Below are positions 26,442-35,098 of a stretch of 64,000 nucleotides of DNA, piece after piece. The stretch comes from Acinetobacter baumannii (lineage in GTDB: Bacteria > Pseudomonadota > Gammaproteobacteria > Pseudomonadales > Moraxellaceae): the NCBI RefSeq assembly GCF_009759685.1, contig NZ_CP046654.1, positions 3,534,001 through 3,598,000 of the forward strand. Direction: 5' to 3'. Position numbers and translations under genes: made by a program. Under the pieces are notes generated by a model, which made no database searches, was not told where the DNA came from, and saw only the letters and a program-made list of their open reading frames with translations. Position 1 is the stretch's first letter. Every line of letters starts with the position of its first letter.

Positions 26442-27509
26442 TTAAGTAATAACCAGTGGACCTGAACCCGGCAGCTCAGTCACTAGCTTATAACCCATCA
26501 GTTTTGCAGGTGTATATGTACCACCTTTAACGGTATTTTTGAGTAAATAATTCACTACAGTCAGTGAACCGTTTACCGTGAGACTATAAGCGTTTTCCGT
26601 TTGGATACGGGCGGTTTTTATTTCTCCACGCGCGTTTCTTACTTCACCCCAAACATAGGTAGGTACTTTCGCGCGAAGTTCCTCATTTGGTCCCACAACC
26701 GTTTTTTCAATACGCGACTTAATAAACTTCTGCACAGCATTAATTTTTAATACTGGGCGTAAATAGTTCATCATTTTGGCGCCCATAATCATTTTGGGAA
26801 ATGCGGGTACAAATACTTCAATATTTGGAATACCTGTTGTATAGAAAGCTGTAGATACATCTCCCCATGGAACGCTCATAGCACTTTTTTTACCATCACC
26901 AAAATCAATGGTCCGGACATAATGTGCTAATGGAACAGTGGTAATTTTTCCGTTTTTACGAATTTTGCCATCTTCGGCCATACCTTCTGTACTTGTTTTT
27001 GCAGTACCCGGTGAAAGCCCTGTTTTTGAATCAAAACCAAGCGCCAAATAGGTCGCATCTGGCAGTGCTTCTTTGAGCGCAGCGGCAACGCAATCTGTCG
27101 GAATCACATCAAAACCAACACCTGGACAAAGCACAACATAGGCTTTTTCGGCTTGGCTGTTAAGTGACTGTGCCAATTCAAATACGGCGATTTCGCCCGT
27201 AATATCTAGATAGTGAGCACCTGCCTTTATACAAGCTTCCATCATGGGTTTCGATGTCGCGGAAAATGGCCCTGCACAGTGCATGACCAGTTTAAAGCCT
27301 TGGAGTTGTTTACTTACCGCATCCACGTTATCTAGCCCAAAAGCCTTATAACCAAGCCCCAACTCTTGAGCAAGTGCTTCAACCTTAGCTCTGTTACGAC
27401 CAGCCAAAGTTGGTTTTAGACCTAGGCGTACAGCTTCACGAGCGATTAACTCGCCCGTGTAACCATTTGCTCCATAAATTATCCAGTTTGAATCATTCGG
27501 ATTTGTCAT
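26442..27509 (-). CDS. Saccharopine dehydrogenase-like NAD(P)-binding reductase (trans-acting enoyl reductase type)
   Basis: A 355-residue protein counted from ATG 27509 (MTNPNDSNWIIYGANGYTGE); an in-frame GTG at 27521 is possible. The Rossmann motif GANGYTGELIAREAVRLG lies near the N-terminus, followed by LAGRNRAKVEALA, as in the saccharopine-dehydrogenase-like family that includes trans-acting enoyl reductases and eukaryotic SCCPDH. The lysine pathway is unlikely. It follows the OYE-like gene in one transcription unit, so it may reduce or rearrange the same class of carbonyl or enoyl compound. The exact substrate is unknown. Confidence 0.75.
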   Translation of the reverse strand: MTNPNDSNWIIYGANGYTGELIAREAVRLGLKPTLAGRNRAKVEALAQELGLGYKAFGLDNVDAVSKQLQGFKLVMHCAGPFSATSKPMMEACIKAGAHYLDITGEIAVFELAQSLNSQAEKAYVVLCPGVGFDVIPTDCVAAALKEALPDATYLALGFDSKTGLSPGTAKTSTEGMAEDGKIRKNGKITTVPLAHYVRTIDFGDGKKSAMSVPWGDVSTAFYTTGIPNIEVFVPAFPKMIMGAKMMNYLRPVLKINAVQKFIKSRIEKTVVGPNEELRAKVPTYVWGEVRNARGEIKTARIQTENAYSLTVNGSLTVVNYLLKNTVKGGTYTPAKLMGYKLVTELPGSGPLVIT

Positions 27510-27524
27510 AACACAACTCACTTA

Positions 27525-28763
27525 TTAAGAAGCAAATGAATAGTCACGCATGCCTTTTTTGTATTGGCGAGTACGGCATGACATAGCTGATTGTTGCAAA
27601 ATTAAAGCCCAAGCTGGTGAAACATTTGGTTTTGTTTTTTTACCTGCGCTTAAATTACGTAACTGGAATTTGACCACAGCCATATTGGCAAGTGAAGCAA
27701 GTGTTTTGTTCTTCCAGGTAATTGGTTTTAACTCAGGAGTAAGATTCTGGCCTTGTTTCCAAGCATTTGGCAAATTAGGTTCAATTGCTAAAGCTGTGGC
27801 AATACCGACCATATCTACACCACTTTCAACCACTTGCTCTGCCACTTGTTTACGGCGTATGCCACCTGTCACCATAACAGGCATTTTGGCAACTTTACGA
27901 ATTTCTTGTGCAAATTCTAAAAAGTAACCTTCACGAGCAAGTGTTCGGCCATCGCGCGCTTGACCTTGCATTGCAGGCGCTTCATAGCTACCGCCTGAAA
28001 GTTCAACCAAATCAACTGCATGTTCATTTAGCATTTTAACCACTTGTTGGGCATCTTCAGCGCTAAACCCACCACGTTGGAAATCGGCTGAATTTAGTTT
28101 CACTGCAACAGTAAACTGAGGCGAAACCACTTTACGAACGGCTTCCACAATCTCAATTAAAATGCGAGCGCGGTTTTCTAAAGAACCACCCCATTGATCT
28201 TGGCGTTTATTACTCAGTGGAGAAAGAAACTGGCTTAATAAATAACCATGCGCTGCATGAATTTCTACACCTGTAAATCCTGCTTTTTCACCTAAACGCG
28301 CCGTGTTTGCAAAACGCTGAATCACCTCTGCAATCATAGATTCAGTCATTTCAATTGGTGTATTAAAGCGATTTGACATTTTGCCAAGATCAAGTGAAAT
28401 AGCCGATGGTGCCCACGTCTGCTGACCAAGATTAGCTTGCATCTGGCGACCCGGATGGTTAATTTGAAGCCACATCTGAGCGCCTTTTGAGCGCCCAATT
28501 TGTGCCCATTTTTTAAAAGTATCTAGATGCTTTTCATCTTCAAGCACTACGCCGCCCGGTCCAGTCATCGCTCGGCGGTCTACCATTACATTTCCGGTAA
28601 TAATTAAACCTACGCCACCATTTGCCCAAGCCTGATATAAACGCATTAATTCTTCTGATGGTGCATGGTTTAAATCAGCCATGTTTTCTTCCATTGCTGC
28701 TTTAGCAATACGGTTAGGAACATATGAGCCATTTGGGAATACTAATTTTTCGAACACTTTCAT
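27525..28763 (-). CDS. NADH:flavin oxidoreductase, Old Yellow Enzyme-like
   Basis: A 412-residue FMN TIM-barrel protein. The N-terminus LVFPNGSYVPNRIAKAAMEE replaces the typical PNRIVMAPM of OYE enzymes. It contains EIHAAHGYLLSQFLSPLSNKR, WGGSLENRARI and VTGGIRRKQ phosphate-binding segments. Such proteins reduce activated C=C bonds of enals and enones. The C-terminal FeS/second flavin domain of 2,4-dienoyl-CoA reductases is absent, so it is a single-domain reductase with a ~50-residue tail. It is transcribed from a MerR-type promoter at 28791-28821 and forms an operon with the saccharopine-dehydrogenase-like gene. Confidence 0.88.
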   Translation of the reverse strand: MKVFEKLVFPNGSYVPNRIAKAAMEENMADLNHAPSEELMRLYQAWANGGVGLIITGNVMVDRRAMTGPGGVVLEDEKHLDTFKKWAQIGRSKGAQMWLQINHPGRQMQANLGQQTWAPSAISLDLGKMSNRFNTPIEMTESMIAEVIQRFANTARLGEKAGFTGVEIHAAHGYLLSQFLSPLSNKRQDQWGGSLENRARILIEIVEAVRKVVSPQFTVAVKLNSADFQRGGFSAEDAQQVVKMLNEHAVDLVELSGGSYEAPAMQGQARDGRTLAREGYFLEFAQEIRKVAKMPVMVTGGIRRKQVAEQVVESGVDMVGIATALAIEPNLPNAWKQGQNLTPELKPITWKNKTLASLANMAVVKFQLRNLSAGKKTKPNVSPAWALILQQSAMSCRTRQYKKGMRDYSFAS

Positions 28764-28790
28764 TGGAATGACCTCATTCAGTATGGCTTT

Positions 28791-28821
28791 ACTTTAAGGT
28801 TAAAGCTAACTTTAATGTCAA
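28791..28821 (-). promoter_or_regulatory. MerR-type promoter with 19-bp spacer (OYE-like operon)
   Basis: Minus strand: -35 TTGACA (28816-28821), 19-bp spacer with TTAAAGTTAGCTTTAA, -10 TAAAGT (28791-28796). The start codon lies 28 bases downstream. Confidence 0.8.
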
Positions 28822-28873
28822 TACCCTTTATTATTCCTCTCTTTATTACTTTTAATTTCATTGGGTTATAAAT

Positions 28874-28902
28874 AAAAAAGAGGCACTTAACGCCTCTTTT
28901 TT
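28874..28902 (-). terminator. Terminator of the alpha/beta-hydrolase gene
   Basis: Perfect 11-bp stem AAAAAAGAGGC / GCCTCTTTTTT with loop ACTTAAC; U-run on the minus strand, 20 bases after the stop. Confidence 0.85.
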
Positions 28903-28921
28903 AAAGTTTGAATGTTTTTAA

Positions 28922-29752
28922 TTATTCACGTATAAAGGCCAATAAATCAGCATTAATCACTTCATGGTTTACAGTTAACATGCCGTGAGAAAAACCTGGA
29001 TAGATTTTGAGTTGGCTATTTTGAAGTAATTCAGCAGATTTTACGCCAGAAGTTTTATACGGCACGATCTGGTCGTCGTCACCATGCAACACCAAAACAG
29101 GAACCGTGATTTTCTTTAAATCTTCGGTGAAGTCAGTTTGTGAGAATGCCACGATACCATCGTAATGTGCTTTTGCACTACCCGTCATACCCTGACGCCA
29201 CCAGTTCGAAATGATACCTTCAGATGGTTTCGCATCAGGACGGTTAAAACCATAGAATGGACCAGATGGCAGGTCACGGAAAAATTGCGCACGGTTTGTG
29301 AGTACTTGATTTTGAAGGTCATCAAAAACTTCTTTTGGTAAACCTTCAGGATTATTTTCAGTTTGAACCATTAGTGGGGGTACTGCACTGACAAGGACTG
29401 CTTTTGCAACGTTTTCCTGACCATGACGTGCAATATAGCGGACTACCTCGCCACCACCAGTTGAGTGTCCAATATGAATTGCATTTTTAATGTTCAGATG
29501 TTTAACCACTTCTGCAACGTCATCTGCATAGTGGTCCATATCATGACCATCCCACACTTGACTTGAGCGCCCGTGCCCACGTCTGTCATGAGCAACTACG
29601 CGGAAACCTTCTTTAAGGAAAAAAAGCAATTGTGTGTCCCAATCATCTGAACTTAAAGGCCAACCGTGATGAAAAAATAAAACTTGGGCATCGCGTGGCC
29701 CCCAGTCTTTATAGAAAATGTCTACGCCATCTTTTGTGGTTACATATCCCAT
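28922..29752 (-). CDS. Alpha/beta hydrolase, non-haem chloroperoxidase-like esterase
   Basis: A 276-residue alpha/beta-hydrolase. Oxyanion segment FFHHGWPLSSDDWD (27-39), nucleophile Ser97 in GHSTGGGEVVRY, acidic residue in LHGDDDQIVP and His in FSHGMLTVNHE form the triad. This motif set is that of the 275-residue cofactor-free haloperoxidase/perhydrolase and aryl-esterase group. No signal peptide, so cytosolic. It has its own MerR-type promoter 57 bases upstream and is divergent from the acetoacetate-decarboxylase-like gene, 329 bases away. The natural substrate is unknown. Confidence 0.87.
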   Translation of the reverse strand: MGYVTTKDGVDIFYKDWGPRDAQVLFFHHGWPLSSDDWDTQLLFFLKEGFRVVAHDRRGHGRSSQVWDGHDMDHYADDVAEVVKHLNIKNAIHIGHSTGGGEVVRYIARHGQENVAKAVLVSAVPPLMVQTENNPEGLPKEVFDDLQNQVLTNRAQFFRDLPSGPFYGFNRPDAKPSEGIISNWWRQGMTGSAKAHYDGIVAFSQTDFTEDLKKITVPVLVLHGDDDQIVPYKTSGVKSAELLQNSQLKIYPGFSHGMLTVNHEVINADLLAFIRE

Positions 29753-29808
29753 CTTTGTACTCCTGCTGAAAATCTGCTTCTAGATTCGTTATAAAGGTAT
29801 GAATATTT

Positions 29809-29839
29809 ATCGTAAGATTAAAGTTAGCTTTAAGGTCAA
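29809..29839 (-). promoter_or_regulatory. MerR-type promoter with 19-bp spacer (alpha/beta-hydrolase gene)
   Basis: Minus strand: -35 TTGACC (29834-29839), 19-bp spacer with TTAAAGCTAACTTTAA, -10 TACGAT (29809-29814). The rest of the 329-base gap up to 30081 is AT-rich; beyond this and the promoter at 29971 I see nothing in it. Confidence 0.8.
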
Positions 29840-29970
29840 TAGTCTCAATCTTATTGTTAAAATAAAATTTATATGAAGACTCTACTGTACTCTGTATCTT
29901 TTTAATATTTAATTGTTTTTTATTTTATTTCTTTTAAATGTCAAAGACTTTACAGCTAGAAATTAAAGTC

Positions 29971-30001
29971 TTGACTTTAAAGTGAACTTTAACCTTATAG
30001 T
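29971..30001 (+). promoter_or_regulatory. MerR-type promoter with 19-bp spacer (acetoacetate-decarboxylase-like gene)
   Basis: -35 TTGACT (29971-29976), 19-bp spacer with TTAAAGTGAACTTTAA, -10 TATAGT (29996-30001), about 80 bases before the start codon. Confidence 0.8.
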
Positions 30002-30081
30002 GCCGACATTGGCTATAAATTAACACGTCTTGATAAAGACAACGGTAGCTACGCGGTCAATTAATGTAAAGGTGAACTCCA

Positions 30082-30978
30082 ATGAATATAAAACAACAAT
30101 TTACTGAGGTTGAATTTGGACAACAAAAAATCAAAGTACCCAAAGGTGGTTATTATGACCGTTTTAGAATGAATCCCGATTTAGATGAAGTCGCTCAAGA
30201 CCCTGCTGCTGGCAATATCGACTTTTTCCGTCATATTCCTAAAAAATTAGTTGAATCAAGAGTTGGACCTGTTTGGGCACCGAACTTTTATTATCGTAGT
30301 GCAAATGTTCAGCTATTAATGCTTGCTCCCATTCAACATATTAAGGCAAAACTTCCTGATGCTTTAACGCCCTTACAACCATTTCCGGGTTATGGATTGG
30401 TCGCAGTTACGTTCTTTAGCTATTCGGTTTGTGACAATGACCCGTATAACGAGGTGTCGATTGCGATTGTTGTACGCAAACCCAAGGCTCGTGGGCCACA
30501 TATCGTAGAGTTAATGAAATCGATGCGTCAACGCCACTTTCATGCACATGTTTTAGCTTTACCTGTCGATACTGAAATCGCCCGAGTACGGGGTGTATAT
30601 GGTTACCAGTTACCAAAATGGTTAACAAAAATTGATATCGGTATTAGTTCAAAAGAGGTTCAAGCCAAAATTTTCGATGTTAATGGAAAATTAGATTTAA
30701 GTTTAAAAACTGCTGTTCCTACTTTAAAACGTGTCAATTCTGAAACACATATTAATAAAGCAACCATGCTACATATTGTTGACGGGAAATGGCACCAAAC
30801 AGACGTTCAATCAAACGTTCTTTCTTTTGCGCAAAAACTTTTTCCAAAGAATATTCAACTCGAGAAAGATGAGGGGCCTTTGACAAAGCTGCTAAATGAA
30901 CTTGGCGCTTCAAAAATTCTCCGCTTAGATGTTATCGAAGATGCTCAAGTCGTGCTTAATTTGCCTACTCCGTTATAA
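30082..30978 (+). CDS. Acetoacetate decarboxylase-like (ADC superfamily) protein
   Basis: A 298-residue protein of the acetoacetate-decarboxylase fold. It shows the typical order: an N-terminal APNFYYRSANVQLLMLAP segment, PGYGLVAVTFFSYSVCDND, EVSIAIVVRKP, and RVRGVYGYQLPKWLTKIDIG, where the Lys of the PKW segment lies where ADC has its Schiff-base lysine region. Many ADC-superfamily members are not decarboxylases but aldolase-dehydratases or lyases, so the reaction is open. The start follows AAGGTGAACTCC. The gene has its own MerR-type promoter and ends at a strong terminator. Confidence 0.8.
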   Translation: MNIKQQFTEVEFGQQKIKVPKGGYYDRFRMNPDLDEVAQDPAAGNIDFFRHIPKKLVESRVGPVWAPNFYYRSANVQLLMLAPIQHIKAKLPDALTPLQPFPGYGLVAVTFFSYSVCDNDPYNEVSIAIVVRKPKARGPHIVELMKSMRQRHFHAHVLALPVDTEIARVRGVYGYQLPKWLTKIDIGISSKEVQAKIFDVNGKLDLSLKTAVPTLKRVNSETHINKATMLHIVDGKWHQTDVQSNVLSFAQKLFPKNIQLEKDEGPLTKLLNELGASKILRLDVIEDAQVVLNLPTPL

Positions 30979-30996
30979 ATTTATTCTTCGAGATAT

Positions 30997-31025
30997 AAAA
31001 AGAGACCAACTCGTGGTCTCTTTTT
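30997..31025. terminator. Bidirectional terminator between convergent genes
   Basis: Perfect 12-bp stem AAAAAGAGACCA / TGGTCTCTTTTT, loop ACTCG, between the ADC-like gene and the dioxovalerate dehydrogenase gene. Confidence 0.85.
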
Positions 31026-31029
31026 ATTT

Positions 31030-32604
31030 TTAGATCGCGTTTCTAGTCATCTCACCATTAACCAGTCTTAAAATCTGCAACGGGTTGCTATCTTTTAAAG
31101 CCTCTGGCAATAAACTTTGCGGATAGTTCTGGTAACACACAGGGCGCAAGTAACGGTCAATGGCCAAGGTTCCAACTGAAGTACCTCGTGCATCTGAAGT
31201 TGCCGGGTATGGCCCGCCGTGCACCATCGCATCACAGACCTCAACACCTGTTGGGTAGCCATTTATAAGTAATCTACCGGCTTTTTCTTCTAATACAGGA
31301 ACCACATCTGCAAACTCGGTTAAGTCAGCTTCATCGGCAATTAAAGTCGCAGTCAGTTGCCCATTCATACTTTGTAAGGCCTGAATGAGTTGGGCTTTAT
31401 CTTCAACTTCAATGATGACTGTGGTTGGCCCAAAGATTTCTTCTTGTAAAAGCTGGTCACCTGCCAGCAATAATTCAACATCAGCTTTAAACAGTTGTGG
31501 CTGAGCCTGATTACCTTGTTGAGTTTGACCTGCCAAATGCTTGATGCCTTGATGCTGGGTTAAGTGCTCAAGACCAGCGGTATAACTTTTTAAGGTGCCA
31601 GCATTGAGCATAGTCTGCGCAGGCTTAGCCCCCATAATTTCAGTCAGGTTGCTAATGAGCTGACTAAATTCAGCTGATTTAATTCCCAAAATCAAACCCG
31701 GATTAGTACAGAACTGACCACAGCCTAAAACCACTGAATCAGCCAAGTCCTGTGCAATTTTTTCACCACGGTTTTTTAAGGCTTCTGGCAACATCAACAT
31801 CGGGTTAATACTGCTCATTTCAGCAAACACAGGAATCGGTTGTGGACGGGCTGCGGCCATATCACATAAAGCACGACCACCACGTAATGAACCTGTAAAA
31901 CCCACAGCCTGAATTAAAGGATGCTTCACTAAAGGCTCGCCCACACCATTACCGTAGATCATGTTAAATACACCTTTTGGCATATTTGATTTTTCTACGG
32001 CACGCTCAATTGCCTGAGCTACAAAATCTGCTGTCGCCATATGCCCACTATGGGCTTTTACTACCACCGAACATCCAGCCGCCAGTGCCGAAGCAGTGTC
32101 TCCACCCGCAGTTGAGAATGCTAAAGGAAAGTTACTTGCCCCAAAGACTGCCACAGGGCCAACACCGATTTTAATCTGACGCAAGTCTGGGCGAGGTAAA
32201 GGCTGGCGCTCAGGCAAAGCGGTATCAATACGGGCACCTAAAAAATCACCACGGCGCAGCACTTTGGCAAATAAACGCATTTGCCCACTGGTCCGGGCAC
32301 GTTCACCTTGTAAGCGTGCAAGTGGCAAAGCGGTTTCTTGTGAGACGATTTCAAGAAAATCTGTACCCAAAGCATCGAGCTCATCGGCAATATTTTCTAA
32401 AAAAACAGCACGCTGTTCAGGTGTGGTATGGCGGTAAGTCTTAAACGCTTGACTGGCGGCTTCACAAGCCTGATTAATCTCTTGCTCGGTTGCATGATGA
32501 AACTCATAAGGCAAAGCTTCACCAGTCGTAGCATGAATACTTTTTAATAAGGTTGTACCTTGTGCGCTGCGTGAACCGCCAATAAAGTTGTGTCCAATGA
32601 CCAT
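31030..32604 (-). CDS. 2,5-dioxovalerate (alpha-ketoglutarate semialdehyde) dehydrogenase
   Basis: A 524-residue aldehyde dehydrogenase of the KGSADH branch, close to enzymes of pentonate and hexarate catabolism. The N-terminus GHNFIGGSRSAQG and the catalytic cysteine in LGCGQFCTNPGL near residue 300 are typical, as is FGASNFPLAFSTAGGDTASA in place of the usual PWNFP. It oxidises 2,5-dioxopentanoate to 2-oxoglutarate with NAD(P). It is 11 bases downstream of the FAH-type dehydratase, which would supply the substrate, completing a Weimberg-type route with the dehydratase at 35099. Confidence 0.9.
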   Translation of the reverse strand: MVIGHNFIGGSRSAQGTTLLKSIHATTGEALPYEFHHATEQEINQACEAASQAFKTYRHTTPEQRAVFLENIADELDALGTDFLEIVSQETALPLARLQGERARTSGQMRLFAKVLRRGDFLGARIDTALPERQPLPRPDLRQIKIGVGPVAVFGASNFPLAFSTAGGDTASALAAGCSVVVKAHSGHMATADFVAQAIERAVEKSNMPKGVFNMIYGNGVGEPLVKHPLIQAVGFTGSLRGGRALCDMAAARPQPIPVFAEMSSINPMLMLPEALKNRGEKIAQDLADSVVLGCGQFCTNPGLILGIKSAEFSQLISNLTEIMGAKPAQTMLNAGTLKSYTAGLEHLTQHQGIKHLAGQTQQGNQAQPQLFKADVELLLAGDQLLQEEIFGPTTVIIEVEDKAQLIQALQSMNGQLTATLIADEADLTEFADVVPVLEEKAGRLLINGYPTGVEVCDAMVHGGPYPATSDARGTSVGTLAIDRYLRPVCYQNYPQSLLPEALKDSNPLQILRLVNGEMTRNAI

Positions 32605-32615
32605 TTTTATATTCC

Positions 32616-33614
32616 TTAGAGAGTAATAACTGAACCAATCGGTAGCTCTGGTTGTGTATGAGCAAGTTTGTTTTTGAGTGGATGTCCGAACTCTTTCATT
32701 TCTATTTCAAACTCATCATTAACTTGCGCTTGAATACCATCGGCAAAAGATAGAGTCGCTGTACCGAAATAATGGATATGAACATCCCCTGCTTTTAAAA
32801 ATTGTTGATACTTAAAGTGGTGATATTCCAGATTTGCCAAGCTATGACACATATTGTCTTCACCCGACAAAAACTCTTTTTCCCAAATGATTTGTCCATT
32901 ACGGCGCAAGCGGCTGGTTCCCACTAAATGTTTTGGTAACTCGCCTGTCCGTAAAGCTGGACCAAAACTGCAAAAACGCAATTTTGAATGGGCCAGATAT
33001 AAATAGTTACGGCGCTCCATCACGTGATCAGAATATTCATTGCCCAGCGCAAACCCGATTCGGTAAGGCTTTAGGTCTTCTCCAATAACATAGAGTCCTG
33101 CGATTTCAGGTTCTTCGCCGCCGTCTTCGGCAAATGGAGGTAAAGGCAACTCTGCTCCCGGTCTCACCACAATTGAACCATCGCCTTTATAAAACCATTC
33201 TGGCTGTGCCCCGATCTGGCCTTCTGGTGGACGACCCTTTTGTAGTCCCCACTGAAATATTCGCATGGTGTCGGTCACTGAGCTGTCATCGCTTAAATTT
33301 TGCTGATGCATTTTGTCGCGTGCAGATGCAGAACCTAAATGAGTTAAACCTGTACCGGAAACTAAACAGTGCGTTGGATCTGGATGGTCTAAAGGCGGCA
33401 GTACCTTTAAATCTGCTAATAAAGATGAATAATCATAAGTCTCCGCTTCAAACCCTAGCGCCTCAACTTGTTGCTCCAACGAAACTTTATTGCGGATTGC
33501 CAAAAGTGCTAAATCACGAACCGATTGAATATTTTTAACCGGATATGCCATGTTGCCTTCTACTTTGGCAACAGCACGTTGATTTACACGATTTTCAAAT
33601 TGAATAATTTGCAT
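32616..33614 (-). CDS. Fumarylacetoacetase-family 2-keto-3-deoxy-pentonate dehydratase (AraD1 type)
   Basis: A 332-residue FAH-superfamily protein of the AraD1/GguC group. It has the motif DSSVTDTMRIFQWGLQKGRP and the metal-binding carboxylates in DGGEEPEIAGLYVIGED, with FALGNEYSDHVMERRNYLYL following. AraD1 dehydrates L-2-keto-3-deoxyarabonate (or the D-form) to 2,5-dioxopentanoate. Its neighbours, an IlvD/Edd dehydratase, a KGSADH and an MFS sugar-acid transporter, make this the second dehydration step of a pentonate pathway. Confidence 0.87.
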   Translation of the reverse strand: MQIIQFENRVNQRAVAKVEGNMAYPVKNIQSVRDLALLAIRNKVSLEQQVEALGFEAETYDYSSLLADLKVLPPLDHPDPTHCLVSGTGLTHLGSASARDKMHQQNLSDDSSVTDTMRIFQWGLQKGRPPEGQIGAQPEWFYKGDGSIVVRPGAELPLPPFAEDGGEEPEIAGLYVIGEDLKPYRIGFALGNEYSDHVMERRNYLYLAHSKLRFCSFGPALRTGELPKHLVGTSRLRRNGQIIWEKEFLSGEDNMCHSLANLEYHHFKYQQFLKAGDVHIHYFGTATLSFADGIQAQVNDEFEIEMKEFGHPLKNKLAHTQPELPIGSVITL

Positions 33615-33624
33615 GTTTTATTCC

Positions 33625-34941
33625 TTACAAAGGCTTTTGAATATTCACTGTTTGTGTTTTTTGACGTTCGAGCTTGGCATAGACGATGTAAGTCAAAATC
33701 AGGCCAAAAAGCATAACGATAGATAAGAAATACAAACCAGCAGCCATATTTCCTGTGTATTCTTTTAAAAGTCCGATGCCAAATGGCCCGACATAGCCAC
33801 CTAAATTTCCGACAGAATTAATTAAAGCAATGCCAGCCGCTGCACTTGCGCCTGTTAAGAAACGGCCCGGTAATGTCCAAAACACAGCAGTTGATGAAAA
33901 TAGGCAGAACGCAACCACGGCCAAAGCAGCTAATTGCATGGCTGGAGAATTTAGCCAACCACTCAAAAACATTGCGCAAGCGCCTAGGGCGTAGAGAAAA
34001 CTTAAATGTCCATAGCGGTCATTTAAACGGTCAGTACTACGTGGAATGATTAATAATCCAATAATTCCAAAAATATAGGGAATGCTAGATAAGAACCCAA
34101 TTTGAATATCACTACCTCCGCCAAATTGCTTAATAATGGTAGGAAGCCAGAGATTTAAACCATAAATACTTAAAGTTACCGGTAAGTAGTAAAGTGCTAA
34201 TAAAAGTACGCGTTTGTCTTTTAAAGCATGTAGTGGATTGGCATGTCGGGTTTGGTCATATTCGGCTTCATCTTTAACGAGTTCATTTTTAAGCCATTGT
34301 TTTTGTTCAATGCTTAACCATTTCACTTTTTCAATGTTATCGGGCAGCCACAAAAATGTAGGTAAAGCCAATAAAACTGCGGGCAAGCCAACTGCAACAA
34401 ACAACCATTGCCAGCCGTGTAAATTTGCAATGCCATCCATTCCAAGTAATAGACCAGCTAAAGGCCCTGCAATCATCATGGCAATCGGTTGTGAAAGCAC
34501 AAACATTCCCATGATTTTTCCGCGATGCCGCACCGGATACCACTGCGTAATTAGGTATAAAACACCAGGGAAAAAACCCGCCTCTGCTACACCGAGTAAA
34601 AACCGTAAGAGATAAAAACTTTTAGGGCCTTGAATAAGCGCCATGGCCATGGTGATGAGGCCCCATGTTAATAAAATGCGGGTAAACCATTTACGAGCAC
34701 CAAATTTGTCTAAAAGCAAATTACTTGGAACTTCAAAAAGAAAATATCCAATAAAAAATAAGCCAGCTCCTAGACCATAGGCAGCATCACCAATTCCTAC
34801 ATCGGCCCCCATATGCAAATGAGCGAACCCGACAGCGGCCCGATCAATGTATGCCACCAGATATAGTATGACTAATGCAGGTATCAGCTTAAACGTGACC
34901 GTCCGTATTACATCCTTTTCGAAATCCATCTTCGACTCCAT
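33625..34941 (-). CDS. MFS transporter, anion:cation symporter family (sugar-acid uptake)
   Basis: A 438-residue MFS protein with 12 predicted membrane segments. The first-loop motif YIDRAAVGFAH and the block FEVPSNLLLDKFGARKWFTR are diagnostic of the ACS family (glucarate, galactonate, tartrate and phthalate carriers). A cytosolic loop follows TM6 (LPDNIEKVKWLSIEQKQWL). It is probably the uptake carrier for the aldonate used by this block. The first of two nearby starts (MESKMDF) is used. The gene is divergent from the dehydratase gene; two identical 13-mer operator-like sites separate them. Confidence 0.87.
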   Translation of the reverse strand: MESKMDFEKDVIRTVTFKLIPALVILYLVAYIDRAAVGFAHLHMGADVGIGDAAYGLGAGLFFIGYFLFEVPSNLLLDKFGARKWFTRILLTWGLITMAMALIQGPKSFYLLRFLLGVAEAGFFPGVLYLITQWYPVRHRGKIMGMFVLSQPIAMMIAGPLAGLLLGMDGIANLHGWQWLFVAVGLPAVLLALPTFLWLPDNIEKVKWLSIEQKQWLKNELVKDEAEYDQTRHANPLHALKDKRVLLLALYYLPVTLSIYGLNLWLPTIIKQFGGGSDIQIGFLSSIPYIFGIIGLLIIPRSTDRLNDRYGHLSFLYALGACAMFLSGWLNSPAMQLAALAVVAFCLFSSTAVFWTLPGRFLTGASAAAGIALINSVGNLGGYVGPFGIGLLKEYTGNMAAGLYFLSIVMLFGLILTYIVYAKLERQKTQTVNIQKPL

Positions 34942-34998
34942 TTCCTATTATTTACTTATAGAGCATCTTGCTCGTAAATTATCCTTTCAATTTAAAAT

Positions 34999-35011
34999 AT
35001 AGTAATACTAT
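34999..35011. promoter_or_regulatory. GntR-type operator, copy 1
   Basis: ATAGTAATACTAT, a palindrome around a central base, 58 bases before the MFS start. An identical 13-mer lies 73 bases to the right. Confidence 0.7.
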
Positions 35012-35071
35012 TTAAATTTCAAACCTTTTAAAAATAAAATTTATGGTGTATTTTTAAATTAATTAATTCTA

Positions 35072-35084
35072 ATAGTAATACTAT
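35072..35084. promoter_or_regulatory. GntR-type operator, copy 2
   Basis: ATAGTAATACTAT again, 15 bases before the dehydratase start, a position where binding would block initiation. Short palindromes with AT-rich flanks suit a FadR/GntR dimer, such as the one encoded at 36916. Confidence 0.7.
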
Positions 35085-35098
35085 ATAGGGAAATTTGT

